DNA of 57,217 bases, taken from Alistipes sp. (GTDB lineage: Bacteria; Bacteroidota; Bacteroidia; Bacteroidales; Rikenellaceae). Below the pieces are notes generated by a model. The model did not search any database. It had not been told where the DNA came from and saw only the letters and a program-made list of their open reading frames with translations. Shown here in pieces: positions 28,576 through 36,441 of the stretch; position 1 is the first letter of the stretch, and each line of letters begins with the position of its first letter. The stretch is taken from the NCBI GenBank assembly GCA_022782405.1, contig JALFNK010000015.1, positions 1 through 57,217 of the forward strand, read 5' to 3'. Position numbers and translations under genes: made by a program.

Positions 28576-29505
28576 TTACAAACCCTTGCGGGCCAGGCGC
28601 CACGCCAGGGTGTTGTAGAGTCCGAGCAGCGGCGCGCGCCATCGGACGGGCAGTCGGTTCAGAAGGCGTACCTTGCGCAGCGTGCGGCGGTAGGTTTTCG
28701 TGTAGCCGAAGCAGCGCACGGCGCGTGCGGCGGCGTCCGTGTCGCCCTTGGCCGAGAGGATGAGCGCCTTGCCCAGCGCCGCGCGGGCGATGAATTCGCG
28801 CTCTTCTTCGGGGGCCGCGGGATCGTAGAGTGCCTCGAACGAATAGACGGTCCGCTCGGGGGTATAGCTCGAGGCCGAGCGGTTCGAGGCCACCTTCGAG
28901 TAGCGGACGAGTTTCCGGGGCGAGTAGCAGACCCGGTAGCGGCGGCCGATTTTGATCCACATGTAGAGGTCGCCGGCGATCTTCATCCCTTCGGGGAACC
29001 CGCCCACCTCGTCGAAAACCCTGCGGGGGATGCAGGCTGCCGAGGGAATGGCGATATAGCGGTGGGCCGAGTCGCGGAAGAAGTTTTCGACGACGCCCCG
29101 CACCGCGGGACCTTCGGCCGGGAAGATGCCGTCGTGGCTGACGATGCGGAAGCCCGTGCAATAGAGGCCGCAACCGGGGTATTGGCCGATCAGCGCGGCG
29201 ATCTCTTCGAGAAATTCCGGTTCCCATTCGTCGTCGGCATCGAGCAGGGCGACATATTCGCCCCGGGCCTCGGCGATGGCGCGGTTACGGGCGGCGCACT
29301 CCCCGGCATTAGGCTGCCGGACAAGGCGTATGAGCGGCGAGCGGAGCGCCTCGACCTTCGCGGCGCTGCGGTCGGTCGATCCGTCGTCCACGACGATGAT
29401 CTCCTCCGGAAGACGCGTCTGCGCCAGCACGGAGCGGAGCGTGCCTTCGATTTCGCGCTCCTTGTTGTAGAGGGGGATGATGACCGAGATGACCGGTTCG
29501 GACAT
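28576..29505 (-). CDS. Glycosyltransferase family 2
   Basis: 309-residue GT-A glycosyltransferase. The N-terminal core reads VISVIIPLYNKEREIEGT, then EIIVVDDGSTDRS, ARNRAIAEARGEYVALLDADDEWEP (the DxD metal site) and a C-terminal helical part without transmembrane segments. Donor and acceptor are unknown. It is divergent from the GT42/DUF115-like gene across a 63-base shared promoter region, and close to a CMP-sugar synthetase, so a role in a surface glycan is likely. Confidence 0.88.
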   Translation of the reverse strand: MSEPVISVIIPLYNKEREIEGTLRSVLAQTRLPEEIIVVDDGSTDRSAAKVEALRSPLIRLVRQPNAGECAARNRAIAEARGEYVALLDADDEWEPEFLEEIAALIGQYPGCGLYCTGFRIVSHDGIFPAEGPAVRGVVENFFRDSAHRYIAIPSAACIPRRVFDEVGGFPEGMKIAGDLYMWIKIGRRYRVCYSPRKLVRYSKVASNRSASSYTPERTVYSFEALYDPAAPEEEREFIARAALGKALILSAKGDTDAAARAVRCFGYTKTYRRTLRKVRLLNRLPVRWRAPLLGLYNTLAWRLARKGL

Positions 29506-29518
29506 GAGCTTGCGGTTT

Positions 29519-29554
29519 TTTGCGAAGATACCGATCTTTTGCTATTTTTGCAAA
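29519..29554. promoter_or_regulatory. Overlapping divergent promoters
   Basis: Plus: TTTG (29519-29522), 20 bases, TATTTTTG (29543-29550), for the gene at 29569. Minus: TTTG (29554-29551), 20 bases, TATCTTCG (29530-29523), for the GT2 gene. The two occupy the same 36 bases on opposite strands, so only one polymerase can bind at a time. Confidence 0.65.
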
Positions 29555-29568
29555 TAAAACCGCGTTCC

Positions 29569-30447
29569 ATGACCCTCTCCGAGAAGATCCTCCTCTTTGC
29601 CCGCAACAGCTTCGAGACGGCACTCTACTTCGCCGTGATGGCTGTCAAGGAGAATTTCCGCAACTATGTGGGCCGCGCAGGCCGCAACCCCGGGGCGGAT
29701 GCCGCAACGCTGGCGATTCTCGGAAACGGCCCCTCGCTGGCCGGGGAGCTTCCCGCCCTGATGGAGGATACGGCGCCGCGCGACCTGATGGCGGTCAACT
29801 ACTTCGCGTTGGACGACCGTTTCACCTCCCTGCGCCCGGCCTACTACGTCCTTTCGGACCCGATGTTCTTCCGCGACAGCCCCTGCCGCGAACGTGTGGC
29901 GGAGCTGTACCGGGTGCTCACGGCGCGGGTCGTGTGGCCGATGACGCTTTATGTGCAGTACTACAATCCCGAACATTTCGACTACCGCGCCGCGCTGCCC
30001 AATCCGCTGATCCGCATCGTCCCCTTCCATACCACGATGTTCCGGGGCTTCCGTTCGCTGGAGTTCCGTCTTTTCCGCCGCGGGCTGGGAAGTGCTAACT
30101 TCGGTACGGTGGTGCAGGTCGGCGAATACATCGGCCTGCTGCTGGGTTACCGCTGCGTGGAGCTCTACGGCGTGGACCATACGCTGCTCGAGGGGCTCTG
30201 TGTGGACGACCGCAACCGGCTGTGCCGCAGCGACCGCCATTATTACGACAAGGAACCCGCACGGGAGCCGCAGCCCGTATTTCAGAAGGTGCCGCCCGTG
30301 CCCTACACGATGGCCTCCTATCTCGCGGAGGTTGCCGAGCTGTTCCGCGGCCACGAGGTGTTGCGCGACTACGCCCGGTGGCTCGGCGCACGGATCGTGA
30401 ACTGTACGCGCTCGTCGATGATCGACGCCTACGAACGGCGCGGGTAG
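29569..30447 (+). CDS. Putative glycosyltransferase, GT42/DUF115-like
   Basis: 292 residues, no signal peptide. The glycine-rich AILGNGPSLAGELPAL (about residues 45-60), the following AVNYFALDDRF and YYVLSDPMFF, then GEYIGLLLGYRCVELYGVDHT and a late Tyr-rich RHYYDKE resemble both DUF115/MptE-like proteins and the GT42 sialyltransferases (Cst/Lic3 type: GNGPSL, CNxF, LGYKEIYLSGID, SHY). The match is by eye only. The start is fixed by a TATTTTTG promoter box ending 18 bases before this ATG. A CMP-sugar cytidylyltransferase lies 76 bases away, convergent, which fits a CMP-sugar-using transferase. Confidence 0.7.
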   Translation: MTLSEKILLFARNSFETALYFAVMAVKENFRNYVGRAGRNPGADAATLAILGNGPSLAGELPALMEDTAPRDLMAVNYFALDDRFTSLRPAYYVLSDPMFFRDSPCRERVAELYRVLTARVVWPMTLYVQYYNPEHFDYRAALPNPLIRIVPFHTTMFRGFRSLEFRLFRRGLGSANFGTVVQVGEYIGLLLGYRCVELYGVDHTLLEGLCVDDRNRLCRSDRHYYDKEPAREPQPVFQKVPPVPYTMASYLAEVAELFRGHEVLRDYARWLGARIVNCTRSSMIDAYERRG

Positions 30448-30469
30448 TGATCCGGTTTACCTCATAGAT

Positions 30470-30504
30470 AAAAGGGACGGCCTTGTGCGAAGGTCGTCCC
30501 TTTT
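30470..30504. terminator. Bidirectional terminator
   Basis: Stem 30470-30484/30490-30504 (one or two non-Watson-Crick pairs) around GTGCG, with A and T tails, between the convergent GT42-like and cytidylyltransferase genes. Confidence 0.8.
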
Positions 30505-30523
30505 CGTTCGGGCGTTATCGTTA

Positions 30524-31177
30524 TTATCGGCGGAGATTGCGGCTGGCGGCGATGATCTCCGCCATGGTGAAATCCTCCGGGTAGTCGATGTCCATCCCCT
30601 CGATGCGGTCCACGACGGCCATCCAGGGACGGTTGCCGATGCGGCGGTGGCGTTCGCACCAGAGCCTCCGCGGGAAGATGAAAAAGGCGCTGGTCTCGAT
30701 ATAGACCGGCTCGATGGTCTGCGTGCGGGGAATGTTGTCCAACGAGTAGTTCAGCGGATGCCCCTCGTACCAGGCGAAGGTCTGGATGCGCTCGGCGCTG
30801 AAGGCCGAATCGTACTCGCCGGAGTGCACCTTGCCGAGCGCCTCGGCGAGGGTCTCGGAACGGATGAAGGGCGAGGTGGCATGGGCCAGGACGTAGAGGT
30901 CGGCCTCGACCTCGGCCGTAAAACGGTCGTAGATCTCGCGGCCGAGGGTCGTGTCGCGGTCGAGCTCCTCGCTGCGCCGCAGGAACCGTACCCCTTCGGG
31001 CAGCAGACCGCGGATGCTCTCGTCGCTGCAGTAGACATAAACCTCGTCGATCCCGCGGACCGAGACCAGGGTCTTCAGAATGTGGCACATCAACGGTTCG
31101 CCACCCAGCAGCCGCAGGTTCTTGCCTGCGACGCGCTGGCTGTTGAGCCGGATCGGAACGAACGCAACGGTTTTCAT
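30524..31177 (-). CDS. CMP-sugar (acylneuraminate-type) cytidylyltransferase
   Basis: 217 residues of the NeuA/KdsB-like nucleotidyltransferase fold. The N-terminal nucleotide loop is VPIRLNSQRVAGKNLRLLGG (7-26), followed by GIDEVYVYCSDE, the TSPF motif (HATSPFIRS) and a C-terminal IDYPEDFTMAE metal motif. These place it with acylneuraminate cytidylyltransferases, which activate nonulosonic acids or related acidic sugars with CTP. No sugar synthase (NeuB) or epimerase is in the window. It lies 11 bases after the LuxE-like gene. The exact sugar is unknown. Confidence 0.83.
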   Translation of the reverse strand: MKTVAFVPIRLNSQRVAGKNLRLLGGEPLMCHILKTLVSVRGIDEVYVYCSDESIRGLLPEGVRFLRRSEELDRDTTLGREIYDRFTAEVEADLYVLAHATSPFIRSETLAEALGKVHSGEYDSAFSAERIQTFAWYEGHPLNYSLDNIPRTQTIEPVYIETSAFFIFPRRLWCERHRRIGNRPWMAVVDRIEGMDIDYPEDFTMAEIIAASRNLRR

Positions 31178-31188
31178 GCGATGGTCTT

Positions 31189-32154
31189 TTACTGTACGAG
31201 CAGGTTGCAGCCCCGGATGTCCGAGCGGTCGATGCGCCCTTCTACCCAAAACGATCCGTCGTCGGCGACACGTCCCGTGTCGGCCGTCTGGATGAAGGCA
31301 CAGGACCACCAGTTCGCCAGGTCGGTGATGTTCAGCCCGCCGCGGCTTCCCGCCGGCAGCGTGCAGAACGGATCGTTGATGTCGCGTGCCGTAACGCGCA
31401 TCCAGGCCGGGCAACGGAAGCGGTTCCCGCCCTGCGAATAGGCTTGCGAGGTGAGCTCCGCCATGCCGTATTCCGAATGGATCTCTCCGACGCCGAAGGC
31501 CTGGCAGAGGATGCTGTGGAACTCCTCCTTGGGAATCTCCTCGCGGTAGCCCTTCATGCCGCCGGTCTCCATGACGACGGTGTCGTGCAGTTTCGGTGCA
31601 TAACGCTCGGCAAGGTCCCACAGCGCGTAGCTTACGCCCAGCAGGATCTTCGGCTTCGGGTCGGCGGCCATGTCGCGCAGCAGCGCGTCGAAGTCGTCGA
31701 GGTAGAAGCCTCCCGAGCCGCAGTCGGCGATGAGCCGGTCGGCCATGTAGACGAGCGACGAACCCTTGCGGCGCAGGTAGTTGGGCAGCAGCGCATAGAG
31801 GCTCCAGCGGGCCGGATCGCCGTAGAAGGTGCGGAACGAACCGCGGAAGGCCGCTTCGTAGAGAGCCAGCGACTGCATCGGATGGCGCGAGGAGGTCATG
31901 CCCGTCGTGGCGCTCGATGTGAATACGGCTTCGGGCTCCCTGTCGCCGCAATAAACCTCGTGGCTCTTGAAGAGTTCGATGGGCAGGTGGGGTATTTCGT
32001 CGGAATGCCGCACCTGCTGCGGCTCGACGCCGATCAGTCCGAGGTATTCGCGATAGGGCGCGCATGCGGCAGCCTGGCGGCGGAAAACCTCCAGCGCCAG
32101 CTGCTCGAACGCCTCGCGGTCGTCGATTCCGAATATTGTTTCGGGGCCTGTCAT
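31189..32154 (-). CDS. LuxE-family acyl-protein synthetase-like protein
   Basis: 321 residues from the ATG at 32154. Adenylate-forming enzyme of the LuxE/PaaK-like group. The ATP-binding SSATTGMTSSRHP, the ILLGVSYALWDLAE strand, TGGMKG, EIHSEYGMAELTSQ and a C-terminal GRVADDGSFWVEGRIDRSDI motif are seen. In luminous bacteria LuxE activates fatty acids; in Bacteroidetes homologues sit in surface-polysaccharide clusters and probably activate an acyl or sugar acid. An upstream in-frame TTG lies inside the -7 element TATCTTTG (32168-32161), so translation must begin at the ATG, with an almost leaderless message. Forms an operon with the cytidylyltransferase. Confidence 0.83.
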   Translation of the reverse strand: MTGPETIFGIDDREAFEQLALEVFRRQAAACAPYREYLGLIGVEPQQVRHSDEIPHLPIELFKSHEVYCGDREPEAVFTSSATTGMTSSRHPMQSLALYEAAFRGSFRTFYGDPARWSLYALLPNYLRRKGSSLVYMADRLIADCGSGGFYLDDFDALLRDMAADPKPKILLGVSYALWDLAERYAPKLHDTVVMETGGMKGYREEIPKEEFHSILCQAFGVGEIHSEYGMAELTSQAYSQGGNRFRCPAWMRVTARDINDPFCTLPAGSRGGLNITDLANWWSCAFIQTADTGRVADDGSFWVEGRIDRSDIRGCNLLVQ

Positions 32155-32160
32155 CACGGA

Positions 32161-32191
32161 CAAAGATACGACAAACGGCGGGCAGAAACAA
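32161..32191 (-). promoter_or_regulatory. Promoter of the luxE-like operon
   Basis: Minus strand: TTG (32191-32189), 20 bases, TATCTTTG (32168-32161). The box ends 6 bases before the ATG, so the predicted start of transcription coincides with the start codon. Confidence 0.62.
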
Positions 32192-32305
32192 CATTTCCGA
32201 CGGCTTTTTCCCCGGTATGGCGATTCGGGTCCTCCGCAGACTCATGGCTGCCTTTCCGCGGCACCTTCCTGCGGCTTATCTACGGTCGTCTCCGCAACGG
32301 ACAGG

Positions 32306-32386
32306 AAACGGCGGCTGCATCGGGTTTTTCCCCCCCCCCTGCAACCGCCGTTTCGGTCTACGGCATCCGGCGGCTGCCGGATGCAC
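32306..32386 (-). terminator. Two hairpins after infC, one with a C10 tract
   Basis: Hairpin 1: GCATCCGGC (32363-32371) with GCCGGATGC (32376-32384). Hairpin 2: 32306-32319 with 32340-32353 (AAACGGCGG.TGCA, one mismatch), whose 20-base loop holds T5 and ten C residues (32330-32339). They lie just past the infC stop. No T run follows, so the terminator assignment is moderate. The 246-base interval holds no gene. Confidence 0.5.
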
Positions 32387-32400
32387 TGCATGTGCAAACT

Positions 32401-33009
32401 CTACTTCTTGCCCTTGGGCGCCAGCATCATGTTCATCTTCTTGCCGTCGAGCTTGGGCATCATCTCCACCTTGGCCACCTCTTCGAGATCGGTGGCGAAG
32501 CGCAGCAGCAGGATCTCGCCCTGCTCCTTGAAGACGATCGAGCGACCGCGGAAGAAGACGTAGGCCTTGACCTTCGAACCCTCCTTGAGGAAGTTCATGG
32601 CGTGCTTGAGCTTGAAGTTGTAGTCGTGGTCGTCGGTCTGGGGTCCGAAGCGGATCTCCTTGACGGTAACCTTCGCCTGGTTGGCCTTCAGCTCTTTGGC
32701 CTTTTTCTTCTGTTGGTACAGGAACTTCTGGTAGTCCGCGATGCGGCAGACGGGGGGATCGGCCTTGGGCGAGATCTCGATCAGATCGAGTTCCAGTTCG
32801 TCGGCCAGACGCAGGGCGTCGCGGATCGGCATGACCTGCGGCTGCTCCACGTTGTCGCCCACCACGCGCACCTCGGGTGCGGTGATCTGCTCGTTGATGC
32901 GGTGCGGGTTCTCCTTCTCGGGCAGTCTGCGCCCGAAGCGGTTGTCCTGTTTCGGTTTGTTATTCCCGGGGTTGAACGGCCTCGGCGGGAATGGTTTCGG
33001 TGCTGCGAT
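32401..33009 (-). CDS. infC: Translation initiation factor IF-3 (non-AUG start)
   Basis: 202 residues when begun at ATC (33009-33007). IF-3 prevents premature subunit joining and checks the start codon. N-domain [16 protein letters not shown] and the [16 protein letters not shown] and [11 protein letters not shown] regions, linker, and C-domain to MLAPKGKK are intact. The frame is open back to a TAA at 33024-33022 and holds no ATG, GTG or TTG before the conserved [10 protein letters not shown]; a GTG inside EVRVVGD would delete part of the N-domain. ATC followed by GCA GCA CCG is the most likely start, matching the known use of rare start codons for IF-3 autoregulation in E. coli (AUU). The 32-residue basic N-terminal extension is typical of Bacteroidetes. 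It follows thrS by 32 bases. Confidence 0.9.
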   Translation of the reverse strand: MAAPKPFPPRPFNPGNNKPKQDNRFGRRLPEKENPHRINEQITAPEVRVVGDNVEQPQVMPIRDALRLADELELDLIEISPKADPPVCRIADYQKFLYQQKKKAKELKANQAKVTVKEIRFGPQTDDHDYNFKLKHAMNFLKEGSKVKAYVFFRGRSIVFKEQGEILLLRFATDLEEVAKVEMMPKLDGKKMNMMLAPKGKK

Positions 33010-33041
33010 AGTTGTAAAGTATTAGTGAATGATTCGAAAAG

Positions 33042-34994
33042 TTACTCCTTTTTCAGCCGGTTGGCCTCGATCTCCTGCTTGACGAGTCCCGTAAGGAAGT
33101 CGCGGAAGGCCTCCATGGTCATCTGGCCCTTGTCGCCTTCGCCCTGGGCGCGTACCGAGACGAGTCCTTCGGCCTCCTCCTTCTCACCGACGATCAGCAG
33201 GTAGGGGATGCGCTTGAGCTCGTTGTCGCGGATCTTGCGGCCGATCTTCTCGTTGCGGTCATCGACCTCCGAGCGGACGTCGCCGGCGTTGAGGTACTCC
33301 GAGACCTTGTGGGCGTAGTCGTTGAACTTCTCCGAGATGGGAAGCACCACGACCTGCTCGGGCGAGAGCCACAGCGGGAATTTGCCGCCGGTGTGCTCGA
33401 GCAGCACGGCTACGAAGCGCTCCATCGAGCCGAACGGCGCGCGGTGGATCATGATCGGGCGGTGGAGCTTGTCGTCGGCGCCCTTGTAGGTCAGGTCGAA
33501 ACGCTCCGGGAGGTTGTAGTCTACCTGGATGGTTCCCAGCTGCCACTTGCGGCCGATGGCGTCCTTGACCATGAAGTCGAGTTTCGGGCCGTAGAAGGCC
33601 GCCTCGCCGTACTCCACGACCGTGTTGAGGCCCTTCTCCTTGGCGGCCTGCATGATGGCCGACTCGGCCTTCTCCCAGTTCTCGTCCGAACCGATGTACT
33701 TCTCACGGTTGTTCGGGTCGCGCAGCGAGATCTGCGCCGTATAGTTGTCGAACTTCAGCGTCTTGAAGATATAGAGTACGATGTCGATCACGCGCTCGAA
33801 CTCCTCGAGCAGCTGGTCGGGACGTACGAACAGGTGGGCGTCGTCCTGCGTGAAGCCGCGCACGCGCGTCAGTCCGTGGAGCTCACCCGACTGCTCGTAG
33901 CGGTAAACCGTACCGAACTCGGCCAGACGTACCGGCAGCTCCTTGTACGAACGGGGCTTCGAGCGGTAGATCTCGCAGTGGTGCGGACAGTTCATCGGCT
34001 TGAGCAGATACTCCTCGCCTTCGATCGGGGTGTGGATCGGCTGGAAGGAGTCCTTGCCGTACTTGGCGTAGTGTCCCGAGGTAACGTAGAGCTCCTTGTT
34101 GCCGATATGCGGGGTGATGACCTGTTGGTATCCGTACTCCTTCTGGACGTTGCGCAGGAACTGCTCCAGCCGGTCGCGCAGTGCGGCGCCCTTCGGCAGC
34201 CAGAGCGGAAGGCCCTGGCCCACGCGCTGCGAGAAGGTGAACAGTTCGAGGTCCTTGCCCAGCTTGCGGTGGTCGCGCTTCTTGGCCTCCTCCATCATCT
34301 GGAGATATTCGTCGAGCATCGACTTCTTGGGGAACGAGATGCCGTAGATACGCGTGAGCATCTTGTTCTTCTCGTTGCCGCGCCAGTAGGCTCCGGCCAC
34401 GGAGGTAAGTTTCAGGGCCTTGATATAGCCCGTATTGGGAATGTGCGGTCCGCGGCAGAGGTCCGTGAACGCACCGTTCGTGTAGAAGGAGATGGTGCCG
34501 TCCTCGAGGTCCGTGATGAGCTCGACCTTGTACTGGTCGCCCTTCTCGGTGAAGGTCTTGAGGGCTTCGGCCTTGGGTACCTCGCGGCGGATGAGCGGCT
34601 CCTTGTTGCGGGCAAGCTCCTGCATCTTCTGTTCGATGCGCGGCAGGTCGGCCTCGGTGATCGGCGTCGGCGAATCGACGTCGTAGTAGAAGCCGTTTTC
34701 GATGGCGGGGCCGATGCCGAACTTGATGCCCGGATAGAGGGCTTCGAGCGCCTCGGCCAGCAGGTGCGACGAGGTGTGCCAGAAGGCGTGCTTGCCCTCG
34801 TCGTCGTCCCATTTGTAGAATTTGACCGAAGCATTCTCTTCGATCGGGCGCATCATGTCCACCGTTGCGCCGTTTACCGAGGCCGCCAGCGAGTCAGCAG
34901 CTAAACGAGGGCTGATGCTCTCCGCGATCTGGTAGGCTGTCGTCCCTTTGGCATACTCCTTTACCGAGCCATCGGGAAAAGTGATCTGGATCAT
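33042..34994 (-). CDS. thrS: Threonyl-tRNA synthetase
   Basis: 650-residue class II synthetase: TGS domain (1-62), editing/second additional domain (about 63-240), catalytic core with zinc-binding [10 protein letters not shown] and class II motifs, and an anticodon-binding domain (from about 540). The start at [10 protein letters not shown] is chosen since the 15 residues upstream ([10 protein letters not shown]...) are unlike the TGS beginning. It is the first gene of thrS-infC. No T-box or other leader element is visible in the short upstream region. Confidence 0.96.
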   Translation of the reverse strand: MIQITFPDGSVKEYAKGTTAYQIAESISPRLAADSLAASVNGATVDMMRPIEENASVKFYKWDDDEGKHAFWHTSSHLLAEALEALYPGIKFGIGPAIENGFYYDVDSPTPITEADLPRIEQKMQELARNKEPLIRREVPKAEALKTFTEKGDQYKVELITDLEDGTISFYTNGAFTDLCRGPHIPNTGYIKALKLTSVAGAYWRGNEKNKMLTRIYGISFPKKSMLDEYLQMMEEAKKRDHRKLGKDLELFTFSQRVGQGLPLWLPKGAALRDRLEQFLRNVQKEYGYQQVITPHIGNKELYVTSGHYAKYGKDSFQPIHTPIEGEEYLLKPMNCPHHCEIYRSKPRSYKELPVRLAEFGTVYRYEQSGELHGLTRVRGFTQDDAHLFVRPDQLLEEFERVIDIVLYIFKTLKFDNYTAQISLRDPNNREKYIGSDENWEKAESAIMQAAKEKGLNTVVEYGEAAFYGPKLDFMVKDAIGRKWQLGTIQVDYNLPERFDLTYKGADDKLHRPIMIHRAPFGSMERFVAVLLEHTGGKFPLWLSPEQVVVLPISEKFNDYAHKVSEYLNAGDVRSEVDDRNEKIGRKIRDNELKRIPYLLIVGEKEEAEGLVSVRAQGEGDKGQMTMEAFRDFLTGLVKQEIEANRLKKE

Positions 34995-35163
34995 AAAGTT
35001 TATAAATTTAAGTTTTCGGGGCCTTCGGCGCTTCCACAATTACGAGACGGAATACGCCTCCGGTTTGTCCGGTGTTTTTCTGTTTTTTCGCCGCCCGTTT
35101 CTCCACGCCCGATTTCCATGCGTCATTCCCGGCCGGGAGCAGGACTTGTTGCGGACTTTGCCG

Positions 35164-36258
35164 CTACTCCTCCTTTTCGGTCTGCGGCAGGTCCTTTGCC
35201 GATACGTCGCGGCTCGACTTCTCGCGTTCGGCCTTCTGCAGCGGGTTGCGCGTCCATTCGGCCCAGGCACGGCGGTGCTGCACGATGTCGATGGCCGCAT
35301 AGATGGCGTTTCGCATCGACTGGGCGTCGGCGCGGTCCTGTCCGGCGATGTCGAAGGCGGTGCCGTGATCGGGCGAGGTGCGCACGACGGAGAGCCCCGC
35401 CGTGAAGTTCACGCCGTCGGGCGAGAGGCTCTTGAAGGGAGCCAGCCCCTGGTCGTGGTACATGGCCAGGATGCCGTCATAACGGGCATAGGCCCCTCCG
35501 GCGAAGAGGCCGTCGGCAGCGAAGGGCCCGAAGGCGAGCATTCCCTTTTCGAAAGCCTCGGCGATGGCCGGGCGGATCGTCTCCTCCTCCTCGCTTCCCA
35601 GAAGACCGCCGTCGCCGGCGTGGGGGTTGAGGGCCATCACGGCGATGCGGGGCTCGACGATGCCGAAGTCCTCGATGAGCGAGCGGCGCAACGTGGCGAT
35701 CGACTCCACGATCCGCTCCCTGGTGATGCTGCGGGCGATCTCCGCCACGGGAATGTGCTTCGTAACGAGGCCTACGCGGAGGATGTCGCTGCACATGATC
35801 ATCATCGGGGTTCCTTCGAATTCGGCTCCGAAAAATTCGGTGTGGCCCGTGTGGCGGAAGTCGTCGCTCTGAACGGTCTCCTTGTCGAAGGGCCCGGTTA
35901 CCACGGCGTCGATCATGCCGGCCCGAAGGTCGGCTGCGGCGGTGCGCAGCGCCTCCACGGCGGCACGGCCCGCTTCGGGGGTCGGATGTCCCGGCTCCAC
36001 GGCTCCGACTTCGCCGCAGGCAACGAGATTGACCTTGCCGCGGCGTGCCTCGGCGGCCGAGGCAACCTGGTTGAAAGCGATGTTTTCGGTATCGCGGAGT
36101 GTATTTCGGTAGCAGGCCGCGGCTTTCGGCGAGCCGTAGACGACGGGTGTGAAGAGCTCCGTCATGCGCGGATCGGCAAGTGCCTTGAGGAGCACTTCCC
36201 AGCCGATTCCGTTCGGGTCGCCTTGCGTAAGGCCTATCTTGAGTTTCTGTTCGGACAT
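35164..36258 (-). CDS. pdxA: 4-hydroxythreonine-4-phosphate dehydrogenase
   Basis: 364 residues. PdxA oxidises 4-phosphohydroxy-L-threonine in the DXP-dependent pathway to pyridoxal phosphate. It opens with KIGLTQGDPNGIGWEV, and metal ligands lie in the GHTEFF, YHDQGL and DHGTAFDIAG segments. The start at MSEQKLKIG is set by homology and by a full promoter 22-50 bases upstream. The 124 bases between it and thrS hold no gene. Confidence 0.94.
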   Translation of the reverse strand: MSEQKLKIGLTQGDPNGIGWEVLLKALADPRMTELFTPVVYGSPKAAACYRNTLRDTENIAFNQVASAAEARRGKVNLVACGEVGAVEPGHPTPEAGRAAVEALRTAAADLRAGMIDAVVTGPFDKETVQSDDFRHTGHTEFFGAEFEGTPMMIMCSDILRVGLVTKHIPVAEIARSITRERIVESIATLRRSLIEDFGIVEPRIAVMALNPHAGDGGLLGSEEEETIRPAIAEAFEKGMLAFGPFAADGLFAGGAYARYDGILAMYHDQGLAPFKSLSPDGVNFTAGLSVVRTSPDHGTAFDIAGQDRADAQSMRNAIYAAIDIVQHRRAWAEWTRNPLQKAEREKSSRDVSAKDLPQTEKEE

Positions 36259-36279
36259 AGACAGGTGTGTTTCAACCCA

Positions 36280-36308
36280 CAAAGGTATAAAATATTCAGA
36301 ATAACCAA
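36280..36308 (-). promoter_or_regulatory. Promoter of pdxA
   Basis: Minus strand: TTG (36308-36306), 18 bases, TACCTTTG (36287-36280), ending 22 bases before the pdxA ATG. Confidence 0.65.
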
Positions 36309-36441
36309 TGCCTTGTGCGGGGTTTTCCGTGAAAAAATCGAGCCTGTGCCGCTTTGCGGGCTCCGCTGGCGGGGCGGCAGCGGCGGGCCATGCCGGAGGC
36401 TGCCGCGGCGGCATCGTCCGAACAGACCGTTTCCGGAAAGG

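Noticed and set aside
32163..32245. Extension of the cytidylyltransferase frame upstream through the luxE-like gene
   Set aside because: The long upstream frame is antisense-type filler; homology and the ATG at 31177 define the true start.
34995..35163. Possible T-box or other leader element for thrS
   Set aside because: No T-box bulge sequence or specifier stem; T-boxes are not expected in this phylum.
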